Source: Actinomycetota bacterium
Lineage (GTDB): Bacteria; Actinomycetota; Actinomycetes; Nanopelagicales; Nanopelagicaceae
Direction of reading: 5' to 3'
Length of the DNA stretch: 34,376 bases
Assembly (NCBI GenBank): GCA_026393015.1
Contig: JAPLBA010000026.1
Location: 1 to 34,376, forward strand
The notes below the pieces were generated by a model. That model did no database searches. It worked only from the letters and a program-made list of their open reading frames with translations, and was not told where the DNA came from. The position numbers were made by a program, and so were the translations under genes. This document shows, piece by piece, positions 18,472-26,970 of this stretch. The stretch's first letter is position 1. The number at the start of each line of letters is the position of its first letter.

Positions 18472-18579
18472 GTTTCACACTTCCCTTAGACCCAGAAAGA
18501 CCCAGAAAGACCCTGCACCAAAAAGTAATGCCCAGATTTACCCCAAAAGTCCATTAATTCGAAATGAATGGAGATCCCT

Positions 18580-19692
18580 TTGAAGCGTCGGGCACTCGCC
18601 GTCGTCGCAGGAGTCACAGCTGTACTCCTCGCGGCATGTTCTAGCTCATCCTCATCATCTACTGCTGCCAAAGAAGCCGCTCCCGCTGTGGAGAAGCTCA
18701 AGGTTGCCTTCGTCTACATCGGCGTCCCTGGTGACGCTGGTTGGACCTATATGCACGATCAAGGTCGTTTGGAAATGGAAGCTGCACTCGGCGATCAAGT
18801 TGAGAGCACTGCCGTAGAGAATGTTCCAGAAGGCCCAGCCGGTAAGAAGACTTTTGAAGATCTCGCCCGTAAGGGATACAAGTTGATCTTTGGAACTTCA
18901 TTCGGCTACATGGATCAAATGCTTGAAGTTGCTGCTGCTTACCCAGATGTGAAGTTCATGCACGCAACCGGTTACAAGACTGCTCCCAACATGGGTACCT
19001 ACTTCGGCGCTGCTGAGGAAGCTCGCTTCCTATCGGGCATGATCGCCGCTTCGGTATCGAAGAGCGGTCGCCTGGGTTACGTTGCTGCGTTCCCGATTCC
19101 TGAAGTAGTTCGTGGAATCAACGCATTCGAACTCGGCGCACAAGCGATTAATCCAAAGGCCACTACCAAGGTTGTATGGACCTCAACTTGGTATGACCCC
19201 ACCATTGAGAGCAAAGCTGCTCAATCGCTCTTGAATGCTGGCGTTGACGTACTTGCCCAACACGAAGATTCACCGGCCACGGGCCAAGCTGCGGAAGCGG
19301 CAGGTGCTCGTTGGCTCTCATACAACAGCAATATGCAAACCCTTGCTCCTAAAGCTTGGGCTGGCGGCCCAGGTTGGGATTGGGGCCCCTTCTACACCGC
19401 ACAAGCAAAAGCCGTCATTGATGGCACTTGGAAGAGCGAGCAGTACTACGGAAGCATGAAGGATGGTTTGATCAAGCTCTTTGGACCAGCCGCTGATGTT
19501 CCGGCAGACGCCGCAGCAGCTGTGAAGGCCGCGCAAGATGCCTTCCTCGCTGGTACCGCTCATCCGTTCGATGGTCCAATCCTTGATCAAGCCGGCAAGA
19601 CACAGGTCGCTCAAGGTGCAACAGCACCAATGGATGCCTTGATGTCCATGCAGTACTTCGTCAAGGGTGTTCAAGGAACCATCGCGAAGTAA
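18580..19692 (+). CDS. BMP family substrate-binding lipoprotein
   Basis: Lipobox VLLAACSSSS; AFVYIGVPGDAGWTYMHDQGR, YKLIFGTSFGYMDQML. Track start 18568; TTG at 18580 preceded by GGAG fits a signal peptide MKRRALAVVAGVTAVLLAAC. Confidence 0.93.
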   Translation: MKRRALAVVAGVTAVLLAACSSSSSSSTAAKEAAPAVEKLKVAFVYIGVPGDAGWTYMHDQGRLEMEAALGDQVESTAVENVPEGPAGKKTFEDLARKGYKLIFGTSFGYMDQMLEVAAAYPDVKFMHATGYKTAPNMGTYFGAAEEARFLSGMIAASVSKSGRLGYVAAFPIPEVVRGINAFELGAQAINPKATTKVVWTSTWYDPTIESKAAQSLLNAGVDVLAQHEDSPATGQAAEAAGARWLSYNSNMQTLAPKAWAGGPGWDWGPFYTAQAKAVIDGTWKSEQYYGSMKDGLIKLFGPAADVPADAAAAVKAAQDAFLAGTAHPFDGPILDQAGKTQVAQGATAPMDALMSMQYFVKGVQGTIAK

Positions 19693-19708
19693 TTCAGCAA
19701 TACCCCTT

Positions 19709-19752
19709 CTAAGGACGAACCTGGATCAGGCATGATTCAGGTTCGTCCTTAG
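19709..19752 (+). terminator. Long intercistronic hairpin (attenuator, terminator or mRNA-stability element)
   Basis: CTAAGGACGAACCTG ... CAGGTTCGTCCTTAG perfect 15-bp arms; stem continues G/ATCA with TGAT/T around a ggca loop; followed by ATTTTGT. Confidence 0.85.
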
Positions 19753-19801
19753 ATTTTGTCCCATCTAGATATTTCGCTGGTAAGTAATTGAGGGAGAGAT
19801 T

Positions 19802-21274
19802 GTGATTGCAGCCCGCCATGTCAGCAAATCCTTCCCAGGGGTTCTTGCCAACCAAGACGTCTCCTTCGACGTATCGGCGGGCGAGGTTCATTCACTTCTG
19901 GGAGAAAACGGCGCGGGCAAATCAACTCTTGCAGCAATTCTTACTGGGCTCTACCAACCAGATGCTGGTCACGTGGAACTCAATGGGGCACGAGTAGCGC
20001 TCAAGAGCCCTCGCCACGGTTTAGCACTTGGTATCGGAATGGTGCATCAACACTTTCGCCTTGTTTCACAATTTACGGTTGCCGAAAACATTTCTCTCGG
20101 AGACCGAAAGCAAAATTGGATTCTTTCCACAAAAAAAGTGGAAGAAGCAGTTCGCGAAATTGGTGAACGCTACGGACTACCAGTAGACCCAAGGGCTCGC
20201 ATCAACGAACTCACAGTCGGCGAGCAACAACGAGTCGAGATTATTAAGACGCTCTATCGAGGCGCACAGGTCTTGCTGCTCGACGAACCCACAAGTGTTC
20301 TTACACCACAAGAGGTCACCACTCTCTTTGACTCAGTACGAACGCTCGCCAGTGAGGGCAAAAGCGTCGTTTTCATTTCACACAAACTTGGCGAAGTCAT
20401 GGATATCTCTGATCGTGTCACTGTGATGCGGGATGGAAAAGTTGTCGGCAATACTGCAGTGGCAGACACATCTCGCGAAGAGCTCGCTCGCATGATGGTA
20501 GGTAGAGATGTTGATCTCTCCGCGATCCGAGCCACCAAACCTGCTGGCGCACCGCTACTTGAAGTACGTGGCTTAACTGCAAAAAGCGCTCGAAGCCACG
20601 TCTCTGACGCATCAATTGTGGTGAAGGCTGGGGAGATCGTCGGTATTGCTGGTGTCTCAGGAAATGGCCAACGCGCACTGGCCGAAGGAATTGCCGGTCT
20701 GACGCCACTTATTGATGGGCACGTAACAATTTGCGGCACAGATGTCACCAGCAAGGGTTCAATTGCGGCTCGTAAAGCTGGACTTTCATACGTTCCAGAG
20801 GATAGAAACGGAACGGGGTTAGCGCCTTCGCTCTCTATCTCAGAGAACATGTTGCTTACCGAAGACCTTCCATTTCTTGTAAATCATAAGAGTGCCGTTG
20901 CTAAGGCTGAGGAAGCCATCACTACCTACAGCATCAAGACTCCTGGGGCATCGACAGCAACCCGAATGCTCTCTGGTGGAAATGTGCAGAAAGTTCTTCT
21001 TGCGCGTGAACTGGGACACGACCCGCAAGTATTGATTGTTTCTTCTCCTACTTGGGGATTAGATGTGGGTGCGGTGGAGTTTGTGCGAAGCAAATTAAAC
21101 GAACTCCGAAAAGAAGGCCGTGCAATTCTTCTCATCAGTGAAGATCTTGATGAAGTGCGTGCTCTCTCCGATCGCATCTACGTCATCTTCGAAGGCAAGA
21201 TCGTGATGGAGTGCCCTGGTGAAGGTGCCGATGTCACCACACTTGGTCTGGCGATGGCGGGGGCAAGAGCATGA
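19802..21274 (+). CDS. BMP-class ABC transporter ATP-binding protein (two ATPase domains)
   Basis: LLGENGAGKSTLAAILTGLYQPDAG, VLLLDEPTSVLTPQEV, GVSGNGQRALAEGIAG, LSGGNVQKVLLARELGHDPQVLIVSSPTWGLDVG. Confidence 0.95.
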   Translation: MIAARHVSKSFPGVLANQDVSFDVSAGEVHSLLGENGAGKSTLAAILTGLYQPDAGHVELNGARVALKSPRHGLALGIGMVHQHFRLVSQFTVAENISLGDRKQNWILSTKKVEEAVREIGERYGLPVDPRARINELTVGEQQRVEIIKTLYRGAQVLLLDEPTSVLTPQEVTTLFDSVRTLASEGKSVVFISHKLGEVMDISDRVTVMRDGKVVGNTAVADTSREELARMMVGRDVDLSAIRATKPAGAPLLEVRGLTAKSARSHVSDASIVVKAGEIVGIAGVSGNGQRALAEGIAGLTPLIDGHVTICGTDVTSKGSIAARKAGLSYVPEDRNGTGLAPSLSISENMLLTEDLPFLVNHKSAVAKAEEAITTYSIKTPGASTATRMLSGGNVQKVLLARELGHDPQVLIVSSPTWGLDVGAVEFVRSKLNELRKEGRAILLISEDLDEVRALSDRIYVIFEGKIVMECPGEGADVTTLGLAMAGARA

Positions 21275-22362
21275 AGATTTCGTTAGAGCGACGGCGCGCA
21301 GTCAAGCCATGGCACCTCATCGGGGTGCCGCTTCTCTCCGTCATTTTCGGCATCCTCGTGGGCGGGCTCTTCTTGGAAGCCACGGGGCACAATGCCATCC
21401 TTGTTTTCAAGACGATGGCGCAAACTTCATACACGACCCTTTATGGAATCGGTGACACTCTCGCTGCTGCAACACCACTCATTTTCACTGCGCTCGCTGC
21501 ACTTGTGGCTTTCCGAGTAAATCTCTATTCAATTGGCGCAGAAGGACAACTCTTCGTCGGCGGCATCTTTGCATCAGGCGTGGGAATCGCAGTCGGCACA
21601 TCTTCGTCGGTACTCGCAATTCCTGCTGTACTCATTGCTGGCATCGTCGGCGGCATGGTCTGGATGACTCTGCCAGCGCTCTTTCGCGCATGGTTTGGCA
21701 CCAGTGAAATCATCACCACGCTCATGTTCAACTTTGTTGCGCTCTTTCTTATGCGATATCTCATTTATGGTGCGTCTACCTACTGGCGGGATCCCACTTC
21801 AACAAACTTCCCACAAGGGAAGAAGCTCGATCAAAATGCCTGGCTACCTCGCTTTGGTACGCAGAGCATTCACTGGGGACTCGTACTAGCGTTGGTTGCC
21901 GCCGTCGGTATTTGGTTCCTCCTTCGTAAGACGCGCTTCGGTTATCAGATGAAAGTGCTTGGAGATGCACCTAATGCGGCGCGCTACTCGGGTGTTCCTG
22001 TAAAGCGCATGACTTTCACGGTGCTGATCATTTCCGGAGGTTTGGCTGGTTTAGCTGGCGCGAGCGAAGTTGCCGGCCGCGCGCATGCTCTAGACCCGAA
22101 CGGTCTGGCCATTGGCCTTGGCTATGCAGGCATCATCGTGGCCACTCTTGCTCGACTTAATCCATTTGGAGCTGTCATTATCGCCATCGGGTTTGGTGGT
22201 CTCCAGAACAGTGCATCTGCACTACAAAGTTTGGGTACAGAATCAGTTCCGTCGGCAATCGCCACCACTTTGCAAGGCTTGATCCTCCTACTTGCCCTTG
22301 CGGGTGAACTCTTCGTCCGTTACCGACTAAAAATCTCAAAGAGAGTAGAGGTGTCGGCATGA
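21271..22362 (+). CDS. BMP-class ABC transporter permease
   Basis: VAFRVNLYSIGAEGQLFVGGI, FGTSEIITTLMFNFVALFL, MKVLGDAPNAARYSGVPV; ATGA overlap with upstream gene. Confidence 0.94.
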   Translation: MKISLERRRAVKPWHLIGVPLLSVIFGILVGGLFLEATGHNAILVFKTMAQTSYTTLYGIGDTLAAATPLIFTALAALVAFRVNLYSIGAEGQLFVGGIFASGVGIAVGTSSSVLAIPAVLIAGIVGGMVWMTLPALFRAWFGTSEIITTLMFNFVALFLMRYLIYGASTYWRDPTSTNFPQGKKLDQNAWLPRFGTQSIHWGLVLALVAAVGIWFLLRKTRFGYQMKVLGDAPNAARYSGVPVKRMTFTVLIISGGLAGLAGASEVAGRAHALDPNGLAIGLGYAGIIVATLARLNPFGAVIIAIGFGGLQNSASALQSLGTESVPSAIATTLQGLILLLALAGELFVRYRLKISKRVEVSA

Positions 22363-23300
22363 CACAAGAATCCGTATTGATTCTTACTCTTGCAGGCGCA
22401 ATCGGTACTGGTACGCCACTTGTCTTCGCCGCGATTGGTGGAGTAATCAGTGAGCGTGCGGGCGTCATCAATCTGGGCATGGAAGGAATGATGCTCATTG
22501 GCGCAGTGACAACATTTCTCGTAGTTAATAAGACAGGTTCTCCCCTTCTTGGTTTCATTGCTGGCGGTATCGCGGGCGCTCTCTTAGCTTTAATTCATGC
22601 AACGTTGGCAATTTCTCTCCGTGCCAATCAGATCGTTTGTGGATTAGCCCTCACGATCTTTGGCACCGGGCTCGCATCCTTTATCGGTAAACCGATTGAA
22701 GGAGCCGGTCTGGAAAAGAGTTTTAATAAATTAAAAATTCCGTTCCTCAGTGACATTCCTGCGGTCGGAACAGTGCTCTTTAAGCAGGATGTGCTTGTTT
22801 ACTTCTCTTGGTTTGCGGCTCTACTTGCATCCCTCTATCTCAACCGGACTCGTACCGGTTTGAGTCTGCGAGCGGTGGGCGAAAATCCAGCAACTGCTGA
22901 TGCCATGGGACTCAGTGTGGTTCGCATGCGTTACGCACACGTGATTGTCGGTGGTCTACTCGCTGGCTTTGGTGGTTCCTATGTCATTCTTCGAATCGTT
23001 CCGGCTTGGAGCCAGGCTGGTACTACAAACGGAATTGGCTGGATTGCATTGGCGCTTGTGGTCTTTGCATCATGGCACCCTTTGAGAGTAATCGGAGGTG
23101 CCTATCTCTTTGGTGTCGCCCTGCAAGCAAACTTTGCTCTTCAGGCAAAGGGCATCACCGTGATACCCGCCGAATTTTTGGCAATGCTTCCTTATCTCCT
23201 TACAGTGGTAATCCTGGTGGTGCTTACCGCAAACCGCAGAACACGTGGCGCCGGAGCCCCAGCAGCACTTGGTCTTCCATTCGTACGAGATGAACGCTAA
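22359..23300 (+). CDS. BMP-class ABC transporter permease
   Basis: SERAGVINLGMEGMMLIGAV, LSLRAVGENPATADAMGLSVVRMRY; ATGA overlap. Confidence 0.94.
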   Translation: MTQESVLILTLAGAIGTGTPLVFAAIGGVISERAGVINLGMEGMMLIGAVTTFLVVNKTGSPLLGFIAGGIAGALLALIHATLAISLRANQIVCGLALTIFGTGLASFIGKPIEGAGLEKSFNKLKIPFLSDIPAVGTVLFKQDVLVYFSWFAALLASLYLNRTRTGLSLRAVGENPATADAMGLSVVRMRYAHVIVGGLLAGFGGSYVILRIVPAWSQAGTTNGIGWIALALVVFASWHPLRVIGGAYLFGVALQANFALQAKGITVIPAEFLAMLPYLLTVVILVVLTANRRTRGAGAPAALGLPFVRDER

Positions 23301-23787
23301 CGAGAGTGACACGAATTTAATGAATCGGATCAGAGTCGAGTTCACCACTGAGCCTTTCGTTATTGGTCGCACGCCAGAACATGCCAAAGCTGCCGAGATG
23401 GCCGCCGCTGAAGCTGGGCTGGAGACAGAATTCGGTCCCTTTGGTACCAGCGCCGTGGGAGATCGAGCCGAAGTAATGGCCGCACTGCCAGCCATCGTCG
23501 AAGCCGCTATCGATGGGGGCGCAGCGCGCATCAGCTTTCAAGTAACCACTTCAGATTCAGTTCCTCGTAAACCCGGGATCCACGACGCGCTCGAGCGTCT
23601 CCTCCTGCGAGTAGAGGTGGAGATGGGAGCCGGTCTTGAGGAGCTCTCTCGCGAAGATAAGCAGCGAGCCGTAAAAGTCCTGGAAGAGCGCGGCGCCTTT
23701 AACCTGCGTGGCAGCGTGGAAGATGTGGCCGATCGCCTTGGGGTCTCCCGCTTCACCGTCTATAACTACCTCAACGCCACCTCATAA
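23290..23787 (+). CDS. Putative regulator: MTH1187/thiamine-binding-like domain fused to DauR/YheO-type HTH
   Basis: N-terminal RIRVEFTTEPF...AAEAGLETEFGPFGTSAVGDRAEVMAALPAIVEAAIDGGAARISFQV; C-terminal EDKQRAVKVLEERGAFNLRGSVEDVADRLGVSRFTVYNYLN. Start at 23290 or 23320. Confidence 0.75.
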   Translation: MNANESDTNLMNRIRVEFTTEPFVIGRTPEHAKAAEMAAAEAGLETEFGPFGTSAVGDRAEVMAALPAIVEAAIDGGAARISFQVTTSDSVPRKPGIHDALERLLLRVEVEMGAGLEELSREDKQRAVKVLEERGAFNLRGSVEDVADRLGVSRFTVYNYLNATS

Positions 23788-23801
23788 GACCCTCATAAGA
23801 C
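23780..23801. repeat. 11-bp tandem duplication over the stop codon
   Basis: cctcataagac x2 with TAA in each copy. Confidence 0.85.
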
Positions 23802-23837
23802 CCGTCTAAGAGCCGGTAGCTTCCCAAGGAGGGGTTT

Positions 23838-23877
23838 TCAACAGATTGTTGACCCCACCCTCTTCGCAACCTACCCT
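23838..23877 (+). promoter_or_regulatory. Candidate promoter of the uraD operon with overlapping inverted repeat
   Basis: TCAACA-GAT-TGTTGA (23838-23852) overlaps TTGACC (23849-23854); 17 bp; TACCCT (23872-23877); GTG start 6 nt later at 23884. Confidence 0.6.
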
Positions 23878-23883
23878 TAATAG

Positions 23884-24375
23884 GTGCCAACGCTTGGGGA
23901 GATAAACGCGTTGGGCGCCGCACAGGCCGAGGAGCTCTTCGCGCGCTGCTGTGTCGCCCCGACTTTTTGCGCCGCCATGGCTGCGGCCCGACCCTTCCAA
24001 GACCTTCCTGCCCTGGAACACGCGGCTGACCAAGCAAGTGCAGATTTGGATCACGCCGGCCTGCTTCTGGGATTTTCTGGACATCCGCGCATTGGAGATA
24101 GAAAGCCACACTCTGCATGGTCATCGGCCGAGCAATCAAAGGTTTCGCAGGCAGATATCAAAATCCTTGACGACTTACGTGCGGCTAACTTTTCCTATGA
24201 GGAAAAGTTCAATCATGTCTTTCTTATTTGCGCCACAGGCAAGAGCGCGGAGTACATGTTGAACGAATGTTTACGGCGGATAGATAACGATCCTGATGTA
24301 GAAATCGAAGAAGCGCGCGAACAACTCAGACTTATCAATCGTATTCGCGTTAACAAACTTCTGGAGGAATCATGA
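23884..24375 (+). CDS. uraD: OHCU (2-oxo-4-hydroxy-4-carboxy-5-ureidoimidazoline) decarboxylase
   Basis: INALGAAQAEELFARCC, LLLGFSGHPRIGDRK, SYEEKFNHVFLICATGKSAEYML; next to uraH and uricase. Confidence 0.93.
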   Translation: MPTLGEINALGAAQAEELFARCCVAPTFCAAMAAARPFQDLPALEHAADQASADLDHAGLLLGFSGHPRIGDRKPHSAWSSAEQSKVSQADIKILDDLRAANFSYEEKFNHVFLICATGKSAEYMLNECLRRIDNDPDVEIEEAREQLRLINRIRVNKLLEES

Positions 24376-24698
24376 GCGGACTCTCAACTCACGTACTCGA
24401 TACTACGACTGGGATGCCAGGTATCGCCATCAAAGTAATTCACTCAATCAACGGCGTCACCCAAGCGAGCGCTACCACTAACTCTGATGGCCGGGTACCT
24501 GATCTCCTTGAAGGTAAGTCCTTGCAGGCCGGAAACCACACACTCACTTTTGAAGTTGCTTCTTACTTTGCCAAAGACGCGCGCGAATCTTTCTATTCAA
24601 ACATCAACATTGATTTTGTTGTAACAGATATAACTCGGCACTATCACGTGCCACTTCTGCTGAGCCCATTTAGTTTTTCTACGTATCGAGGGAGTTAA
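24372..24698 (+). CDS. uraH: 5-hydroxyisourate hydrolase
   Basis: LSTHVLDTTTGMPG and C-terminal HYHVPLLLSPFSFSTYRGS (transthyretin-like HIU hydrolase signature). Confidence 0.97.
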   Translation: MSGLSTHVLDTTTGMPGIAIKVIHSINGVTQASATTNSDGRVPDLLEGKSLQAGNHTLTFEVASYFAKDARESFYSNINIDFVVTDITRHYHVPLLLSPFSFSTYRGS

Positions 24699-24700
24699 TA

Positions 24701-25615
24701 ATGAATATCGTTTTAGGCGATAACCGTTATGGCAAGGCGGAAAATAGAGTTGTTCGCATCACTCGCGAGCAAGGGACTCATCACATTCTTGATCTCAACG
24801 TCTCTGTACAACTGAGCGGAGATCTCGAAGATACCCACCTCACCGGTTCAAATGCAAAGGTTCTTCCTACTGATACGCAGAAAAATACCGTCTATGCTTT
24901 TGCCCAGAAATTTCCTGCAATGGAGCCAGAGACTTTTGGTCTCACGCTTTGCGAACATTTTTTAGATACCCAAACACACGTCTCTCGTGCCGAGGTGCGC
25001 TTAGAACAATTTATGTGGGAGCGCATCAACGTTAATGGAAAGCCGCATCCTCGTGCTTTTCAAAAGAATAGTTCAATGAAGCGCACCGCTCGCGTAGTTG
25101 TAGAACGCGGAGCAAACGAAGAAAAAGTGGCTTACGTCAGCAGCGGTCTTGAAGATCTCGTAGTGCTCAAGACGAGTGATAGTGAGTTCACTGGATTTAT
25201 TAGAGATGAGTACACCACGCTGCCAGATGCCACGGATCGCATCATGGCCACTCAGGTAAGTGCCAAGTGGCGCCACGATAGTCACGACTTCTCGGCTATC
25301 AAGAAGAAGGACTTCGGTAAGAGTTTTACGCAAGCGAGTGACACTATGGTGGCTGTCTTTGCTGACCACTATTCATTGTCGCTTCAACAGACCCTCTTCG
25401 AGATGGGCAAAGAAGCAATTACTCAACAACCCGAGATTTCAGCCGTGCGCCTCAGCCTTCCTAATAAGCATCACTTCCTTGTTGACCTCTCACCTTTTGG
25501 CCTTGAGAACGACAATGAGGTCTACTTCGCCGCTGATCGCCCGTACGGCTTGATCGAAGCGGTCGTCACGCGAGACGATGCATCTGACGCCGGCTTTACC
25601 TGGCCGGCTTGGTAG
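24701..25615 (+). CDS. Urate oxidase (uricase)
   Basis: NRYGKAENRVVRI, KVLPTDTQKNTVYAFAQ, VYVSSGLEDLVVLKTSDSEFTGF-type region (AYVSSGLEDLVVLKTSDSEFTGFIRDEYTTLPDATDRIMATQV), SLPNKHHFLVDL. Confidence 0.96.
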   Translation: MNIVLGDNRYGKAENRVVRITREQGTHHILDLNVSVQLSGDLEDTHLTGSNAKVLPTDTQKNTVYAFAQKFPAMEPETFGLTLCEHFLDTQTHVSRAEVRLEQFMWERINVNGKPHPRAFQKNSSMKRTARVVVERGANEEKVAYVSSGLEDLVVLKTSDSEFTGFIRDEYTTLPDATDRIMATQVSAKWRHDSHDFSAIKKKDFGKSFTQASDTMVAVFADHYSLSLQQTLFEMGKEAITQQPEISAVRLSLPNKHHFLVDLSPFGLENDNEVYFAADRPYGLIEAVVTRDDASDAGFTWPAW

Positions 25616-25627
25616 GGGAGATATTTC

Positions 25628-26491
25628 ATGGAGTTCTTTAGACCGGCAACACTGATTGACGCTCTTGCGCTGAAATCAACTCACCCCACTGCCTTATGTA
25701 TCAACGGCGGTACCGATGTCATGGTCGAATTGAATTTTGATCGTAAGCGTCCAGAAACACTCCTCGATCTCAGCGCCATTTCAGAATTGAGTGAGTGGAG
25801 CGATCAAGGAGATTCCATTCTCCTTGGCGCGGGAGTTCCCTACACGCGGATATATCAAGAATTAGCCAAAGAACTTCCCGGCTTAGCAATGGCTTCACGC
25901 ACTGTCGGCTCGTTACAGATTCGCAACAAGGGCGGCGTCGGTGGCAACTTGGGGTCAGCATCGCCTGCGGGAGATGCACATCCACCACTCCTGGCAAGCG
26001 GTGCAGCTGTCAATGTTGCGAGCGTTAACGGAACTCGGGCAATCGATATCAATGAGTTCTTTTTAGGTCCGAAGAAAAATACGATGAATCCCGACGAAAT
26101 TATCACTAGCGTTCTTATTCCTAAGGCACGCGGTGGGCAGCAATATTCAAAGATCGGTACCCGCAATGCCATGGTCATTGCAGTCTGTTCGTTTGGTATC
26201 GCGATAGATGCGAAAAACAAGAGCGTTGGTACCGGTATCGGCTCTGCGGGGCCAACGCCTTTGCGTGCTCATGAAGCAGAAAGCTACGCAGCTACTCATC
26301 TAGATTGGGCAAATGGCAGCGCTGTGACCCCAGAAATGATGAAGGAATTCGGTGCTCTTGTCGCTGCCGCATCAAGGCCCATCGACGATGTACGCGGTAC
26401 CGCGGCATATCGCCGACACTCACTTGCTGTTATTTCGGGACGTTGTTTGAAATGGGCTTGGACCTCGACACAAGATATGAGGAGTAAGTAA
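25628..26491 (+). CDS. Xanthine dehydrogenase, FAD-binding subunit
   Basis: MEFFRPATLIDALAL, CINGGTDVMVELNF, IRNKGGVGGNLGSASPAGDAHPPLLASGA. Confidence 0.94.
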   Translation: MEFFRPATLIDALALKSTHPTALCINGGTDVMVELNFDRKRPETLLDLSAISELSEWSDQGDSILLGAGVPYTRIYQELAKELPGLAMASRTVGSLQIRNKGGVGGNLGSASPAGDAHPPLLASGAAVNVASVNGTRAIDINEFFLGPKKNTMNPDEIITSVLIPKARGGQQYSKIGTRNAMVIAVCSFGIAIDAKNKSVGTGIGSAGPTPLRAHEAESYAATHLDWANGSAVTPEMMKEFGALVAAASRPIDDVRGTAAYRRHSLAVISGRCLKWAWTSTQDMRSK

Positions 26492-26970
26492 TGAGACTCA
26501 CGTGTACGGTAAACGGAAAAGTAGAGACCATCGATGATGTGTGGCCAGGCGAGAGTTTGCTTTATGTACTTCGCGAGCGCATGGGCCTTCCGGGCGCCAA
26601 GAATGCATGTGAGCAGGGCGAGTGCGGGTCTTGCTCGGTGCATCTCGATGGAATTCTGGTCTGCGCATGCTTAGTGGCTGCCGGTCAGGTAGAGGGTGCC
26701 GAAATTAAGACGGTAGAAGGATTAGCTGGAGCCACAGATCTTCATCCAGTACAGCAGGCCTACCTCGATGCGGGCGCGGTGCAATGTGGGTTCTGCACTC
26801 CAGGTCTTATTGTCGCCACCGTCGATTTGCTCGAGAAGAACGCTGATCCGAGCGATAGTGAGATTCGCGAAGCCCTCGCCGGTAACCTCTGTCGCTGCAC
26901 GGGTTACTCGAAAATTCTCGATGCTGTGCGTCTCGCGGCTGTCCGTCTTGAAGGGGCAGGTAAGCATTGA
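26491..26970 (+). CDS. Xanthine dehydrogenase, [2Fe-2S] subunit
   Basis: KNACEQGECGSCSVHLDG and QCGFCTPGLIV...GNLCRCTGYSKILDAV. Confidence 0.97.
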   Translation: MRLTCTVNGKVETIDDVWPGESLLYVLRERMGLPGAKNACEQGECGSCSVHLDGILVCACLVAAGQVEGAEIKTVEGLAGATDLHPVQQAYLDAGAVQCGFCTPGLIVATVDLLEKNADPSDSEIREALAGNLCRCTGYSKILDAVRLAAVRLEGAGKH

